Below are positions 1 to 9,200 of a stretch of 27,500 nucleotides of DNA, one piece after another. A model generated the notes under the pieces. It saw only the letters and a program-made list of their open reading frames with translations. It had not been told where the DNA came from and did not search any database. Numbering within the stretch: position 1 is the stretch's first letter; each line of letters begins with the position of its first letter. Origin of the DNA: an uncultured Flavobacterium sp. (GTDB taxonomy: Bacteria; Bacteroidota; Bacteroidia; Flavobacteriales; Flavobacteriaceae); the NCBI RefSeq assembly GCF_946479975.1, contig NZ_CAMLIX010000036.1, positions 1 through 27,500 of the forward strand, in the 5' to 3' direction. The position numbers were made by a program, and so were the translations under genes.

Positions 1-1601
1 GTTCCACTCACGCTTCTAGAGCAACTGGCTGGGATGTAGATAGTCAGAATGGAACTGCTGCTAGAAATGCAGGGAAAAAACAACAGGCTGGTCCTGGTTT
101 GGTTTTTGTTGAAGGAGGTACGTTTACTATGGGTAAAGTACAGGATGATGTTATGCATGATTGGAATAACACACCAACCCAACAACACGTTCAGTCATTC
201 TATATGGATGAAACCGAAGTTACGAACGGTATGTACTTAGAATACCTAGAGTGGTTAAAGAAAGTTTTTCCACCAACAGAAGAAAATTACAAAAATATTT
301 ACGAAGGAGCATCGCCAGATACTCTTGTTTGGAGAAATCGTTTAGGTTACAACGAAACGATGACTAATAACTATTTAAGACACCCTTCTTATGCTAACTA
401 TCCTGTAGTTGGTGTTAACTGGATTCAAGCTGTTGAATTTAGTAAATGGAGAACTGACCGTGTAAACGAAGCAGTTTTAGAGAAAAACGGATATCTTCAA
501 AAAGGTGCTAAAACAAATGATGTTAACGCTGAAAACGCTTTTAATACTGAAGGGTATTTAATGTCTCCAAGTACTTCTCGTGGTGCTAGTGAAGAGATTG
601 TTTTAAAGAAAAATCCAAACGGAAAAAGACCAAAAGCTGGAAAAGACGGTGTAGTTCCTGAAGAGAAAAATGTATATGCTCAACGTTCTTCTGGAATTAT
701 TTTACCAGAATACAGACTTCCTACTGAAGCAGAATGGGAGTATGCAGCTGCTGCTGATGTTGGACAAAGAGAATATAATATCTACAAAGGTCAAAAGAAA
801 TATCCTTGGTCTGGAGATTATACACGTTCTAACAAACGTAAAAACAAAGGTGACCAATTGGCTAACTTTAAACAAGGAAACGGTGATTACGGTGGAATTG
901 CAGGTTGGTCAGATGATGGTGCTGATATTACAAACGCTGTTAAAAGTTACGCTCCAAACGATTTCGGATTATATGATATGGCCGGAAACGTTGCAGAATG
1001 GGTAGCTGACGTTTACAGACCAATTATTGACAATGAAGCAAATGATTTTAACTACTACAGAGGAAATCAATATGCTAAAAACAAAATTGGTAAAGATGGT
1101 AAAATTGAAATCGTTACAACTTCTACTATTAAGTATGATACTTTAAGTAATGGTAAAGTGGTTGCAAGAAACCTTCCTGGAGAAATTGCTCAGGTTCCGG
1201 TTGACGAGCAAGAAACCTATTTGAGACAAAACTTTAGCACAAGTGACAATATCAACTACAGAGATGGTGATAAACAATCTTCTAGATATTTTGACTTTGG
1301 TGATACCGAATCTGGTGCAAAAGCTGATCAAGCAATGTACAACTCTCCTAAACACAATGTAACTACAGACAGTTTAGGTAAGATGGTAAGAAAATATGAT
1401 AATTCTAGTAAACGTACTACTTTAATCGATGATAAAGTAAGAGTTTATAAAGGAGGTTCTTGGAGAGATAGAGCTTACTGGTTAGATCCAGCTCAGAGAA
1501 GATATTTCCCTCAAGATATGGCAACTGATTACATTGGTTTCAGATGTGCGATGTCTAGAGTAGGTTCAAAATCTGAAAAGAGAAAATCTCCTAGAAACTA
1601 A
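1..1601 (+). CDS. gldJ: GldJ, gliding motility / type IX secretion lipoprotein (5' end outside window)
   Basis: The reading frame is open from base 3 to the stop at 1601, giving 532 visible residues. Members I recall are about 560 aa, so only the signal peptide and lipobox should be missing. The protein has the formylglycine-generating-enzyme (FGE/SUMF1) fold: EGGTFTMG near the visible N-terminus, then YRLPTEAEWEYAAA, YPWSGDY, FGLYDMAGNVAEWVAD, and a C-terminal KGGSWRDRAYWLDPAQRR followed by GFRCAMSR. In this family the fold is structural rather than enzymatic. GldJ is an outer-membrane lipoprotein needed for gliding and for stability of the type IX secretion machinery. The C-terminus is basic (SKSEKRKSPRN) and follows the domain. 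A TTG at 99 could be read as a start but lies inside the gene, because the frame upstream continues with conserved-looking sequence. The gene is followed by a strong terminator and then murF. Confidence 0.95.
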   Translation, partial: STHASRATGWDVDSQNGTAARNAGKKQQAGPGLVFVEGGTFTMGKVQDDVMHDWNNTPTQQHVQSFYMDETEVTNGMYLEYLEWLKKVFPPTEENYKNIYEGASPDTLVWRNRLGYNETMTNNYLRHPSYANYPVVGVNWIQAVEFSKWRTDRVNEAVLEKNGYLQKGAKTNDVNAENAFNTEGYLMSPSTSRGASEEIVLKKNPNGKRPKAGKDGVVPEEKNVYAQRSSGIILPEYRLPTEAEWEYAAAADVGQREYNIYKGQKKYPWSGDYTRSNKRKNKGDQLANFKQGNGDYGGIAGWSDDGADITNAVKSYAPNDFGLYDMAGNVAEWVADVYRPIIDNEANDFNYYRGNQYAKNKIGKDGKIEIVTTSTIKYDTLSNGKVVARNLPGEIAQVPVDEQETYLRQNFSTSDNINYRDGDKQSSRYFDFGDTESGAKADQAMYNSPKHNVTTDSLGKMVRKYDNSSKRTTLIDDKVRVYKGGSWRDRAYWLDPAQRRYFPQDMATDYIGFRCAMSRVGSKSEKRKSPRN

Positions 1602-1620
1602 GATTTAGAATTTCTAGCAT

Positions 1621-1680
1621 AAAAATTCCAAATTCCAAAAGCTGAATATTTCAGTTTGGAATTTGGAATTTTTTTATTGT
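1621..1680 (+). terminator. Rho-independent terminator of gldJ
   Basis: Bases 1621-1639 and 1655-1673 form a perfect 19-bp stem. A further 5-bp CTGAA/TTCAG stem lies inside the loop. The right arm runs into T-rich sequence. It begins 20 bases after the gldJ stop codon and should separate gldJ from murF. Confidence 0.9.
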
Positions 1681-1718
1681 TTTTTTTCTATTTTTATGGT
1701 CTACTTAAAATTTAATAA

Positions 1719-3005
1719 ATGAATATTCAAGACATTCATAACTTGTTTTTACAATGCAGTTCTCTTTCTATTGATACCAGAAAGATTGAAAAGAATTCGA
1801 TGTTTTTTGCAATAAAAGGAGAGAATTTTGATGCCAATACATTTGCCAAAGAAGCGCTGGATTTAGGTGCTTTATTTGTGGTTATTGACAATGAATCTTA
1901 CTTTGTTGATGATAGAACTATTTTGGTTAAAAACAGCTTAGAAACTTTGCAGGAATTAGCTAAGTTCCACCGTACTTACTTAGGGATTCCAATTGTGGCT
2001 TTAACGGGTAGTAATGGCAAAACAACAACAAAAGAGTTGATCAATGTTGTGCTTTCTAAAAAGTTTAAGACAAAAGCTACTGTAGGGAATTTAAACAATC
2101 ATATTGGCGTTCCGCTGACGTTACTTTCATTTACAAAAGAAACGGAAGTTGGAATTGTAGAAATGGGAGCAAATCACCAAAAAGAAATTGAATTTTTGTG
2201 CCAAATTGCGCAGCCAGATTTTGGTTATATCACAAATTTTGGAAAAGCACATTTAGAAGGTTTTGGTGGAGTTGAAGGAGTGATTGCAGGTAAAAGCGAA
2301 ATGTATAAGTATCTTTTGGCAAACCAAAAAACTGTTTTTGTAAATCTTGAAGATCCTATTCAAATTGAGAAATCAAGTGGAATTAAATCTTTCACCTTTG
2401 GTGTGCAAAAAGAAAATGCAGATTTAAATATTCAGGAAATTACAGCAAATCCGTTTGTTGCTATTAACTATACTAATTTTATAATCGAGTCGCATTTAAT
2501 TGGACTTTATAATGCAAATAATATAAATGCAGCTGTTGCGATTGGGAAATATTTTGAAGTACATGAAAGCGATATAAAAAGCGCAATCGAAAATTATATT
2601 CCGGCCAATAACAGATCGCAAATGATGCAAAAGGGATCTAATGAAATCATTTTAGACGCTTACAATGCAAATCCCAGTAGTATGGCAGTTGCGATAACAA
2701 ACTTTCTGCAATTGGATAAGAATAATAAGATTATGATTCTTGGCGATATGTTTGAGTTGGGAGATGAAAGTCTTTACGAACATAAAGTTTTAATCGATTC
2801 TTTAGCAGATCAAGATCAATCAATCTGCTTTTTAATTGGGAAAGCATTTTACGCAAATCAGGTTTCAAAAGACAATTTAAAATTCTTTGAAACATTTGAT
2901 TCTTTTTCAGATTTTCTTAAAACTTTCAAATTCGATTCCAATACCATTTTGATAAAAGGTTCTCGAGGTATGGCGTTAGAACGTACATTAGAATATATTT
3001 CATAA
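1719..3005 (+). CDS. murF: MurF, UDP-N-acetylmuramoyl-tripeptide--D-alanyl-D-alanine ligase
   Basis: This 428-aa cytoplasmic enzyme adds D-Ala-D-Ala to the UDP-MurNAc tripeptide using ATP, the last cytoplasmic step of peptidoglycan precursor synthesis. The ATP-binding loop TGSNGKTTTKE is at residues 96-106 (Gly97, Lys101). Other Mur ligase hallmarks are GNLNNHIGVPLTLL, VEMGANHQKEI, the central-domain stretch ITNFGKAHLEGFGG, and the C-terminal DAYNANPSSM, ILGDMFELG and KGSRGMALE. The DAYNANP and MFELG motifs distinguish MurF from MurC, MurD and MurE. Length is slightly below the roughly 450 aa of the E. coli protein. Upstream is only 43 bases of AT-rich sequence after the gldJ terminator, so it may have its own promoter or depend on readthrough. 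It ends at a terminator shared with the convergent regulator gene. Confidence 0.97.
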   Translation: MNIQDIHNLFLQCSSLSIDTRKIEKNSMFFAIKGENFDANTFAKEALDLGALFVVIDNESYFVDDRTILVKNSLETLQELAKFHRTYLGIPIVALTGSNGKTTTKELINVVLSKKFKTKATVGNLNNHIGVPLTLLSFTKETEVGIVEMGANHQKEIEFLCQIAQPDFGYITNFGKAHLEGFGGVEGVIAGKSEMYKYLLANQKTVFVNLEDPIQIEKSSGIKSFTFGVQKENADLNIQEITANPFVAINYTNFIIESHLIGLYNANNINAAVAIGKYFEVHESDIKSAIENYIPANNRSQMMQKGSNEIILDAYNANPSSMAVAITNFLQLDKNNKIMILGDMFELGDESLYEHKVLIDSLADQDQSICFLIGKAFYANQVSKDNLKFFETFDSFSDFLKTFKFDSNTILIKGSRGMALERTLEYIS

Positions 3006-3046
3006 AAAAAATAAAGCCATTCAAAACGAATGGCTTTATTTTTTTT
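3004..3046. terminator. Bidirectional terminator between murF and the regulator
   Basis: Bases 3004-3022 and 3028-3046 form a perfect 19-bp stem with a 5-base loop (AAAAC). The core AAAGCCATTC/GAATGGCTTT is flanked by an A run on the left and a T run on the right, so it can terminate both strands. The right arm overlaps the stop codon of the convergent minus-strand gene (3045-3047). Confidence 0.92.
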
Positions 3047-5924
3047 AAATACTCATCAAAAATCCGATAAGGTTTTCTTTTTTGTTTAAACCTAATTTCT
3101 TTCTCAAACGATAACGAGCTAATTCGACTCCTCCAGTTGAAATATTCATAATTTCGGCTATTTCTTTCGTAGACATATTCATTAATAAATAAGTAGATAG
3201 ATCTAGTTCTCTCGGAGAAATTGTTGGATATTGTCCTTTTAGGCGTTTTAAAAATTCAAAGTGAACGTTCTTAATATGTTTCTCTAAGTCTTTCCAGCTC
3301 TTATCTGTATTGACTTCTTTTACAATGCTTTTGTGTAATTTGCTAAACTCGGCTTTACTGCTGTCGTCTAAAATGCTGGTATCAATATCTTTAAGTTTAT
3401 GGATAATTCCATTCAGCACTTTGTTCTTTTTTACAACTTGTAACGAGTTGTTTACTAGTTCTTTATCTTTGGCTAAGATTTTAATTTGAAGCTTATCATT
3501 TTTAAGTTTCTCAATTTCTTTTTCCAAATCATGCTGTTCGTGTCTAATTTTAGATTCCTTTTCCAGATATAACCTGCGCTGTTCAATGGTTTCATAATAT
3601 CTGTTTTTTCTAATCTTTAATTTGATTCTGATAGAAATTAAATAAGCTCCCAAAAGAACAAGAATTAGGTAAAATAAATAGGCAAGAAAGTGTCTGTACC
3701 AGGGGGGAGAAACGGTAAATTCTACTTCGCTTATATTAGATTCTATTCCGTAGCTGTTTCTTGCTTTAAGTTTCATTACATAATTTCCCTCTCTTAAATT
3801 GGTGTATTCTTTTATAGAAGTTGACGACCATTCTCTCCAATTTTCTTCAAAAGGCTCCAATTTATAAGAATACATTACGTTTTCCTGATTCTCATAAGTT
3901 GGTGATGCAAAAGTAAATTTTACACGATTGTATTTATAAGGTAAACTGTAGGACTCCATTTTATTGGCCAGATTTCCAGTTAAAATCGTATCGCCAGGAA
4001 ACGAAAAACTTTCTATGAAAGCTTTCGGTTTTGTCATAAATGTATTTGATATGGTAGAATTGTAATGTGTTAATCGATCTGTTAATCCTATAAAAATATT
4101 TTGCGGATCGATTTCGTTAACAGAGATATAGTTGTTTACCAAATTTCCAGTTAAATTGGAGAATATACCTTGTTTTCGGGTATAATTACCATTTTTATTT
4201 CTCACTAAAACTCCAAGAGATTCATTAAACGCATACCATAAATTTCCTGAAGGATCTTCGATTAGAGTATTAATAGTTGGAATTCCTTTAAATAAATTGG
4301 TGATTTTTTTATCTTCAAAAAAAGCTTCTTGCTCAACCGAATATCTGTAGAAGTGATTTTTAACTTGAAAATAGACCTTATCATTGATGTTTTGAATACT
4401 ATTAATTCCTTTATATTTTTCAGAGATATTAACGTGTTTTTTTATGAAATCAAATCGCAGTAAATCGTCAGATAATTTTACTTGATATAGGAACGGATCT
4501 TTCTTCAGCCACAAATAATTCTCATCTATTTCGACCGAAAAATTATTGGTGGTTTCATCAAAACCTTTCACTTGATGTAAATAATCATATCCAGAACCGG
4601 ACTTTTTGAAAACAGAAAAGCCGTTGTAACTTTCTCCTATAATATAATCTGGATGATTGGGTATTTTTTTGAATCCAAAATATCCTTTCGTATCTAGTAT
4701 TTTAGAAACCTTATTTTTTTCGACAATTAATGCGCCACTGTTACTGGCGCAGATAAGCACATCATTTAAAACCTGAATGTTCCACACCTGAGAAATTGTC
4801 CCCTCGACTCTTGTAAACGGACTATCCTTAAACGATGCTCCCCACGCATGATAGAATAAACCTTGGTTGGTGGCTACGTACAAATTACCTTGAAACGTTG
4901 TCGACGCGTAGACAGTTCCTATGTTATAGCTGTAATCGAAATAAGAAAAAGGAGAGTTTTCGTTGATAAATGTAATACCATTATCAAGTCCGAGCCAGAT
5001 GTTGTTTTTATTGTCGACAAAGGATGCTAAAATTGTATTATTTTGAAGTCCCTTTTGTCTGTTGAGATGCTGAATAATCTTTCCGTTTAAGTCGCAGATA
5101 ATGGCGCCGTCTAGTACAGAATTTAGAACAATAAATTTATTTTTAATAATTGTACCACCTAACGAGGTGTTCTTCTTTACAAATTCGTTGGCTTCGGTTG
5201 TCCAAGGTTTTATGATGCCGTTTTCCCATACAAACAAACCTTTCTCTAATGTCGCGTACAATAATCGCTTATTTGAAAGCGGAAAAAGTGACCATATTTC
5301 CTTGTCGTTGAATACAGTTGTACCAGCCACTGCTGTTAATCTTCTATTTTTATATTCGAGAACACCTAAAGTTTTGTCTTGAAAATAAAGCCGATTATTT
5401 ACCAGAAATGAAAACTGAAATTTGTGAGGTGCATTAAGAGTGGTAATCTTTTCTCCCTTTAGAAAGAAAACCTTTGAAAAAGACTGAAATATCACTTCTC
5501 CATTAAATATATGGATTCTCCAGATTAAATTAATGTTTTCTTTATCAATCGGACTCAGTAGATTATATAAAGAATGATATTGCAGAATTCCCTTTTCGTC
5601 AATTTTAAAATATCCGAATTCATTATTGCCTCCAACAAATATCCTTCCGGCGGCATCAATCTTTAAACTTCTGATTTCTGATTTATTTGGCAGTGAATAT
5701 TTGTGCCAGTTAGAACCATCAAATTGAATTAAACCGCTATTGTTGGCAAAGTAAATATTCCCGTTTTTATCTTGATCTATGCTCCAGTTTTGAGTTCCTC
5801 CTTTGTATTCGGATCTTTTGTAGTTTTTAATATCTGGAATTCCGATGTTTTTTACCTGAGAAAAAGAGACGTTTTGTATGAAAAATAGTAATAGTAGTGT
5901 TAATGGCTTAACTATGAATTTCAT
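3045..5924 (-). CDS. Transmembrane one-component regulator: propeller + Y_Y_Y + LuxR-type HTH
   Basis: The 959-aa protein starts with a signal peptide (hydrophobic core LTLLLLFFI, cleavage near FSQ, residue 23). A long periplasmic region carries two-component-propeller-type repeats such as GNIYFANNSGLIQFDG, GRIFVGGNNEFGYF, NNIWLGLDNGITFI and GNLWYAFNESLGVL. A Y_Y_Y immunoglobulin-like domain follows at about 685-741 (YSYKLEPFEENWREW), then one membrane helix at about 743-768. Next come a charged coiled coil at about 770-860 and a C-terminal HTH at about 903-959 (STKEIAEIMNISTGGVELAR, RYRLRKKLGL). No histidine kinase or receiver domain is visible, so sensing and DNA binding sit in one polypeptide, as in SusR-like PUL regulators. 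The gene diverges from the first SusC gene across a 344-base gap, so it is the obvious candidate to control this locus. The ligand, probably a beta-glucan oligosaccharide, is inference. Confidence 0.88.
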   Translation of the reverse strand: MKFIVKPLTLLLLFFIQNVSFSQVKNIGIPDIKNYKRSEYKGGTQNWSIDQDKNGNIYFANNSGLIQFDGSNWHKYSLPNKSEIRSLKIDAAGRIFVGGNNEFGYFKIDEKGILQYHSLYNLLSPIDKENINLIWRIHIFNGEVIFQSFSKVFFLKGEKITTLNAPHKFQFSFLVNNRLYFQDKTLGVLEYKNRRLTAVAGTTVFNDKEIWSLFPLSNKRLLYATLEKGLFVWENGIIKPWTTEANEFVKKNTSLGGTIIKNKFIVLNSVLDGAIICDLNGKIIQHLNRQKGLQNNTILASFVDNKNNIWLGLDNGITFINENSPFSYFDYSYNIGTVYASTTFQGNLYVATNQGLFYHAWGASFKDSPFTRVEGTISQVWNIQVLNDVLICASNSGALIVEKNKVSKILDTKGYFGFKKIPNHPDYIIGESYNGFSVFKKSGSGYDYLHQVKGFDETTNNFSVEIDENYLWLKKDPFLYQVKLSDDLLRFDFIKKHVNISEKYKGINSIQNINDKVYFQVKNHFYRYSVEQEAFFEDKKITNLFKGIPTINTLIEDPSGNLWYAFNESLGVLVRNKNGNYTRKQGIFSNLTGNLVNNYISVNEIDPQNIFIGLTDRLTHYNSTISNTFMTKPKAFIESFSFPGDTILTGNLANKMESYSLPYKYNRVKFTFASPTYENQENVMYSYKLEPFEENWREWSSTSIKEYTNLREGNYVMKLKARNSYGIESNISEVEFTVSPPWYRHFLAYLFYLILVLLGAYLISIRIKLKIRKNRYYETIEQRRLYLEKESKIRHEQHDLEKEIEKLKNDKLQIKILAKDKELVNNSLQVVKKNKVLNGIIHKLKDIDTSILDDSSKAEFSKLHKSIVKEVNTDKSWKDLEKHIKNVHFEFLKRLKGQYPTISPRELDLSTYLLMNMSTKEIAEIMNISTGGVELARYRLRKKLGLNKKENLIGFLMSI

Positions 5925-6023
5925 AAAATTTTAGATGTATTTTTATTAGAAATGCTTAATAATGTGTTTATAATGTTGATTTTTTAATCTGATTAAATCT
6001 ATTTTATTAAATTATTTTTAATT

Positions 6024-6035
6024 TACAACGTTGTA
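6024..6035. promoter_or_regulatory. 12-bp perfect palindrome, candidate operator
   Basis: TACAACGTTGTA is self-complementary over 12 bases and lies about 100 bases upstream of the regulator start codon, inside the divergent intergenic region. It has no counterpart upstream of the second SusC. It could be an autoregulatory site; the function is a guess. Confidence 0.3.
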
Positions 6036-6142
6036 GTTGATTTAATCCTAATGTAATATACGTTTTTTTTAATTAACATTTTTATAACAATTTTTTATAA
6101 TAGCTAAATTACAGTAAATTAATTAATTAAAAAATAAATGTT

Positions 6143-6186
6143 GTGTTTTTGTAGTGTATGAATAATTACTTTGAAGTGTTTTTGTA
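6143..6186 (+). promoter_or_regulatory. Two direct-repeat boxes, 33 bp apart, upstream of SusC 1
   Basis: GTGTTTTTGTA occurs at 6143-6153 and again at 6176-6186, so the starts are 33 bp apart. The second copy begins 93 bp before the SusC ATG. The same pair, spacing and distance are found upstream of the second SusC at 13052-13095. This is likely an activator binding region for the locus. Confidence 0.6.
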
Positions 6187-6221
6187 AAGAATTTTAATTC
6201 TAGATTGTTAAATTTTAACAT

Positions 6222-6229
6222 TATAATTG
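6222..6229 (+). promoter_or_regulatory. Putative -7 promoter box of SusC 1
   Basis: TATAATTG matches the Bacteroidota -7 consensus TAnnTTTG with one mismatch and sits at the same offset as TAGTATTG before the second SusC. No good -33 TTG-type box is seen at the expected distance, which fits an activator-dependent promoter. The 5' UTR would be about 35 nt. Confidence 0.5.
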
Positions 6230-6268
6230 CATTGAATTACTAATTAATTAACCAAAATTTTTAGAAAA

Positions 6269-9200
6269 ATGAAATTGACAAAATTACTTATTTTTTGTGT
6301 TTCGTCTTTATTGTTTTCAGCTATCGCATTCGCTCAGGATATTACGGTAACTGGAATCGTTAATGATGAAAGCGGATTGCCCGTCCCAGGGGCATCTATT
6401 TTAGTGAAGGGGACAAATAAAGCTACTGCATCTGACTTCGATGGAAAATTTCAGATTAGTGTTCCATCAAATGGAACCTTAGTAGTTAGTTTCGTTGGTT
6501 TTGAAACTGTAAATGAAGCAATAGGAGGGAAAACAAAACTCTCTATTGTTCTTAAGGCAGTATCTCAAAGTTTGAATGAAGTTGTTGTTATCGGTTACGG
6601 TACACAAAAGAAAGCTTTGATTACTGGTGCTTCTTCAAACTTCAAAGGAGAAACACTTAAGGAATTAAATACTGGTTCTGCCATGGAAGCTCTTCAAGGT
6701 ATTGCGCCTGGTATTAGTATTACTAGAAATAGTGGTGCTCCTGGTGCAGGAACAAAAGTGACTATCCGTGGATTAGGAACTGTTGGAAATTCGAATCCGT
6801 TGTATATTGTAGATGGTGTAACTGTTGGGAATATTGATTATTTGAGTCCTTCGGATATTGAATCTCTTGATGTTTTAAAAGATGCTGCTTCTGCTGCAAT
6901 CTATGGTTCTAGAGCAGCAAATGGAGTTGTTTTGGTTACTACTGTTAAAGGTCGTAAAGGAAGACCGGCTAGAATTAGTTACGATTCTTTCTATGGTGTT
7001 CAAAATACGTACAAAAATCTTGATCCCTTAAATGCTCAAGAATATATGTACATAATGGATGAAGCACGTGTTAACGACGGACTTGCTCCAAATAATTGGA
7101 AAGCGATACTGACAAATAATAGTTGGTTAGAGAATAATTATCCAGGTGCAGGAACTCAATACGGAAATGAAATTTGGGAAAAACTTCAAAACGGCTGGCA
7201 AGGTACAAATTGGATTAATGAAATGTCTAAGAAGGATGCGCCAGTTGTGAGTCACGCACTTAACATTACAGGTGGTAGTGAGGATATAACATACTCAATG
7301 GGACTTTCTTATTATGATCAAGATGGTGTTATTGGGGGTAATATTGTAGATGCTGGATTTAAAAGGTTAACTGCAAGAATGAACACTCAAATGGTTTTGA
7401 AAAAGAACGAGAGCCACAGTATTATTACTGTTGGTGAGAATGTAACTTTTACAACAACGCAAAATAGAGGAGTTTCAAATGGGAATATTTATGGTAACGA
7501 TTTGCACAATGCAATTACTCAAAATCCATTGCAGCCGGCTTATTGGCAGACATCTGTGGATAGAAATATTGATCCATTTGGTTTTTCACCAACATTAGAT
7601 GGTTTATCTCCAAATCAAACAAATCCTTTGGCGGTGTTATACTACAGAAGTAGTTACAACTATCCTAAAGACTATAAAATTGCAGGGAACGCTTATGTAG
7701 AGATAGAGCCTATTTCAAAACTTAGATTTAAATCGGTTTTTGGTATTGATTCTTGGTTTGGAAATGGTAGATCAATGAATCCGACTTATCATTTAGGTGT
7801 TTTGTACAATGATCCAATTGATGGCGCTTCGCAATATTCTTATTTTGGAGCCAATTCTACTTGGACAAATACTGTATCTTATCAAGAGCAATTTGGAAAT
7901 CATAATGTTAGCGCTGTTGTCGGAATCGAGCAGTTTAAAAATATTGTAAATAATAATTTAAGTGGCTCTAGAAATGGCCTTTTATATCCTGGAGATCCAA
8001 GATATGCGTATATAAATAATACTAAAGGAGCTGCTACAATAGGCGACATTAGTAATGCTGGATTTGATTCTGCAGCTGGTGGTGGTGGTCTTATGTCTTA
8101 TTTTGCAAGGGTGCAATATGATTATAAAGAGAAATACCTTCTTTCTGCAACTATTCGTCGTGATGGGTCTTCAAATTTTGGACCAGGTTACAAATATGGT
8201 AATTTCCCTTCAGTATCTGCAGGATGGGTTGTTTCAAAAGAAGATTTTATGTCAAGTACTTCAAAAGTTATCAACTTCTTAAAATTAAGAGGAAGCTGGG
8301 GACAAAATGGAAATCAAGCCATTCCTTCATTTATTTATTCATCTACTATTGCTTATGCTTTTCCTGGATACTTTTTTGGAGATACAAAACCAGTTTCTGG
8401 ACCAACAGCATATCCTGCGAGAGTACCAAATCCATTTGTTAGCTGGGAAACCTCAGAGCAGTTAGATCTTGGATTGGATGCAAGCTTATTCGATTCTAGA
8501 TTAGGAATTACATTTGATTGGTACAATAAAACAACAAGAGATTGGCTAGTTGAAGCAAAACCTCCTGGAACATCTGGAGCAGCACCTCCTTACATAAATG
8601 GTGGTGATATTGAGAATAAAGGTTTTGAAATCTCTGTTAGTTGGAAAGACAAAATAGGTGACTTTAAATACGGACTTACTGTAAGTGGTGCGGCAAATAA
8701 AAATAAAGTTACAAAGGTTGCAAATGCTGACGGAATTATTCATGGACCTAGCCACGTATTGTCTCAAGGAACTTCAGAAATATCAAGAGCACAAATTGGT
8801 TATCCAATTGGATATTTTTACGGATTTAAAACTGCTGGAATTTTACAAAACCAACAAGAGGTTAATGCATATGTAGGCCCGACAGGACAGCCGTATTTTG
8901 CAGACCAACGTCCTGGAGACGTACGCTTTGTGGATCAGAATAATGACGGTGTTATTGACGAGAAGGATAAAACAATGCTGGGAGATCCAAACCCAGATTT
9001 TCAATTGGGTATTCAGTTAAACTTTGAATATAAAAATGTTTACTTGAACACTACAATGGCCGGAAAATACGGAATGCAGATAATGCAGTCTTATAGATCA
9101 TTTTCTGATATGCCTAGACAAAACTACACATCAGATGTTTTTGATCGTTGGCACGGAGAAGGAACTTCAAACAAAATGCCTCGTTTAAGTTCAGTATCTA

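Larger units (their letters stand above)
5925..6268. other. Divergent intergenic region between regulator and SusC set 1
   Basis: These 344 bases are very AT-rich, with no gene visible. They hold a 12-bp palindrome at 6024-6035, two direct-repeat boxes at 6143 and 6176, a promoter-like TATAATTG at 6222-6229, and the 5' leader of the SusC gene. The regulator's own promoter must also lie here on the minus strand, but I see no clear TAnnTTTG box for it. Confidence 0.8.

Noticed and set aside
99..1601. TTG at 99 as the start of the first gene
   Set aside because: The frame is open and protein-like from base 3 to 99, and the GldJ family has more sequence plus a lipoprotein signal upstream, so this is an internal codon of a gene cut by the window edge.
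3045..5924. Hybrid two-component system (histidine kinase plus response regulator)
   Set aside because: Propeller and Y_Y_Y domains suggest it at first, but no H-box, ATP-binding motifs or receiver domain are present; the membrane helix leads only to a coiled coil and HTH.
8546..8767. Open frames on the opposite strand and in other frames inside the SusC, SusD and hydrolase genes
   Set aside because: They are short, lack recognisable domains or signals, and lie wholly within strong coding sequences.
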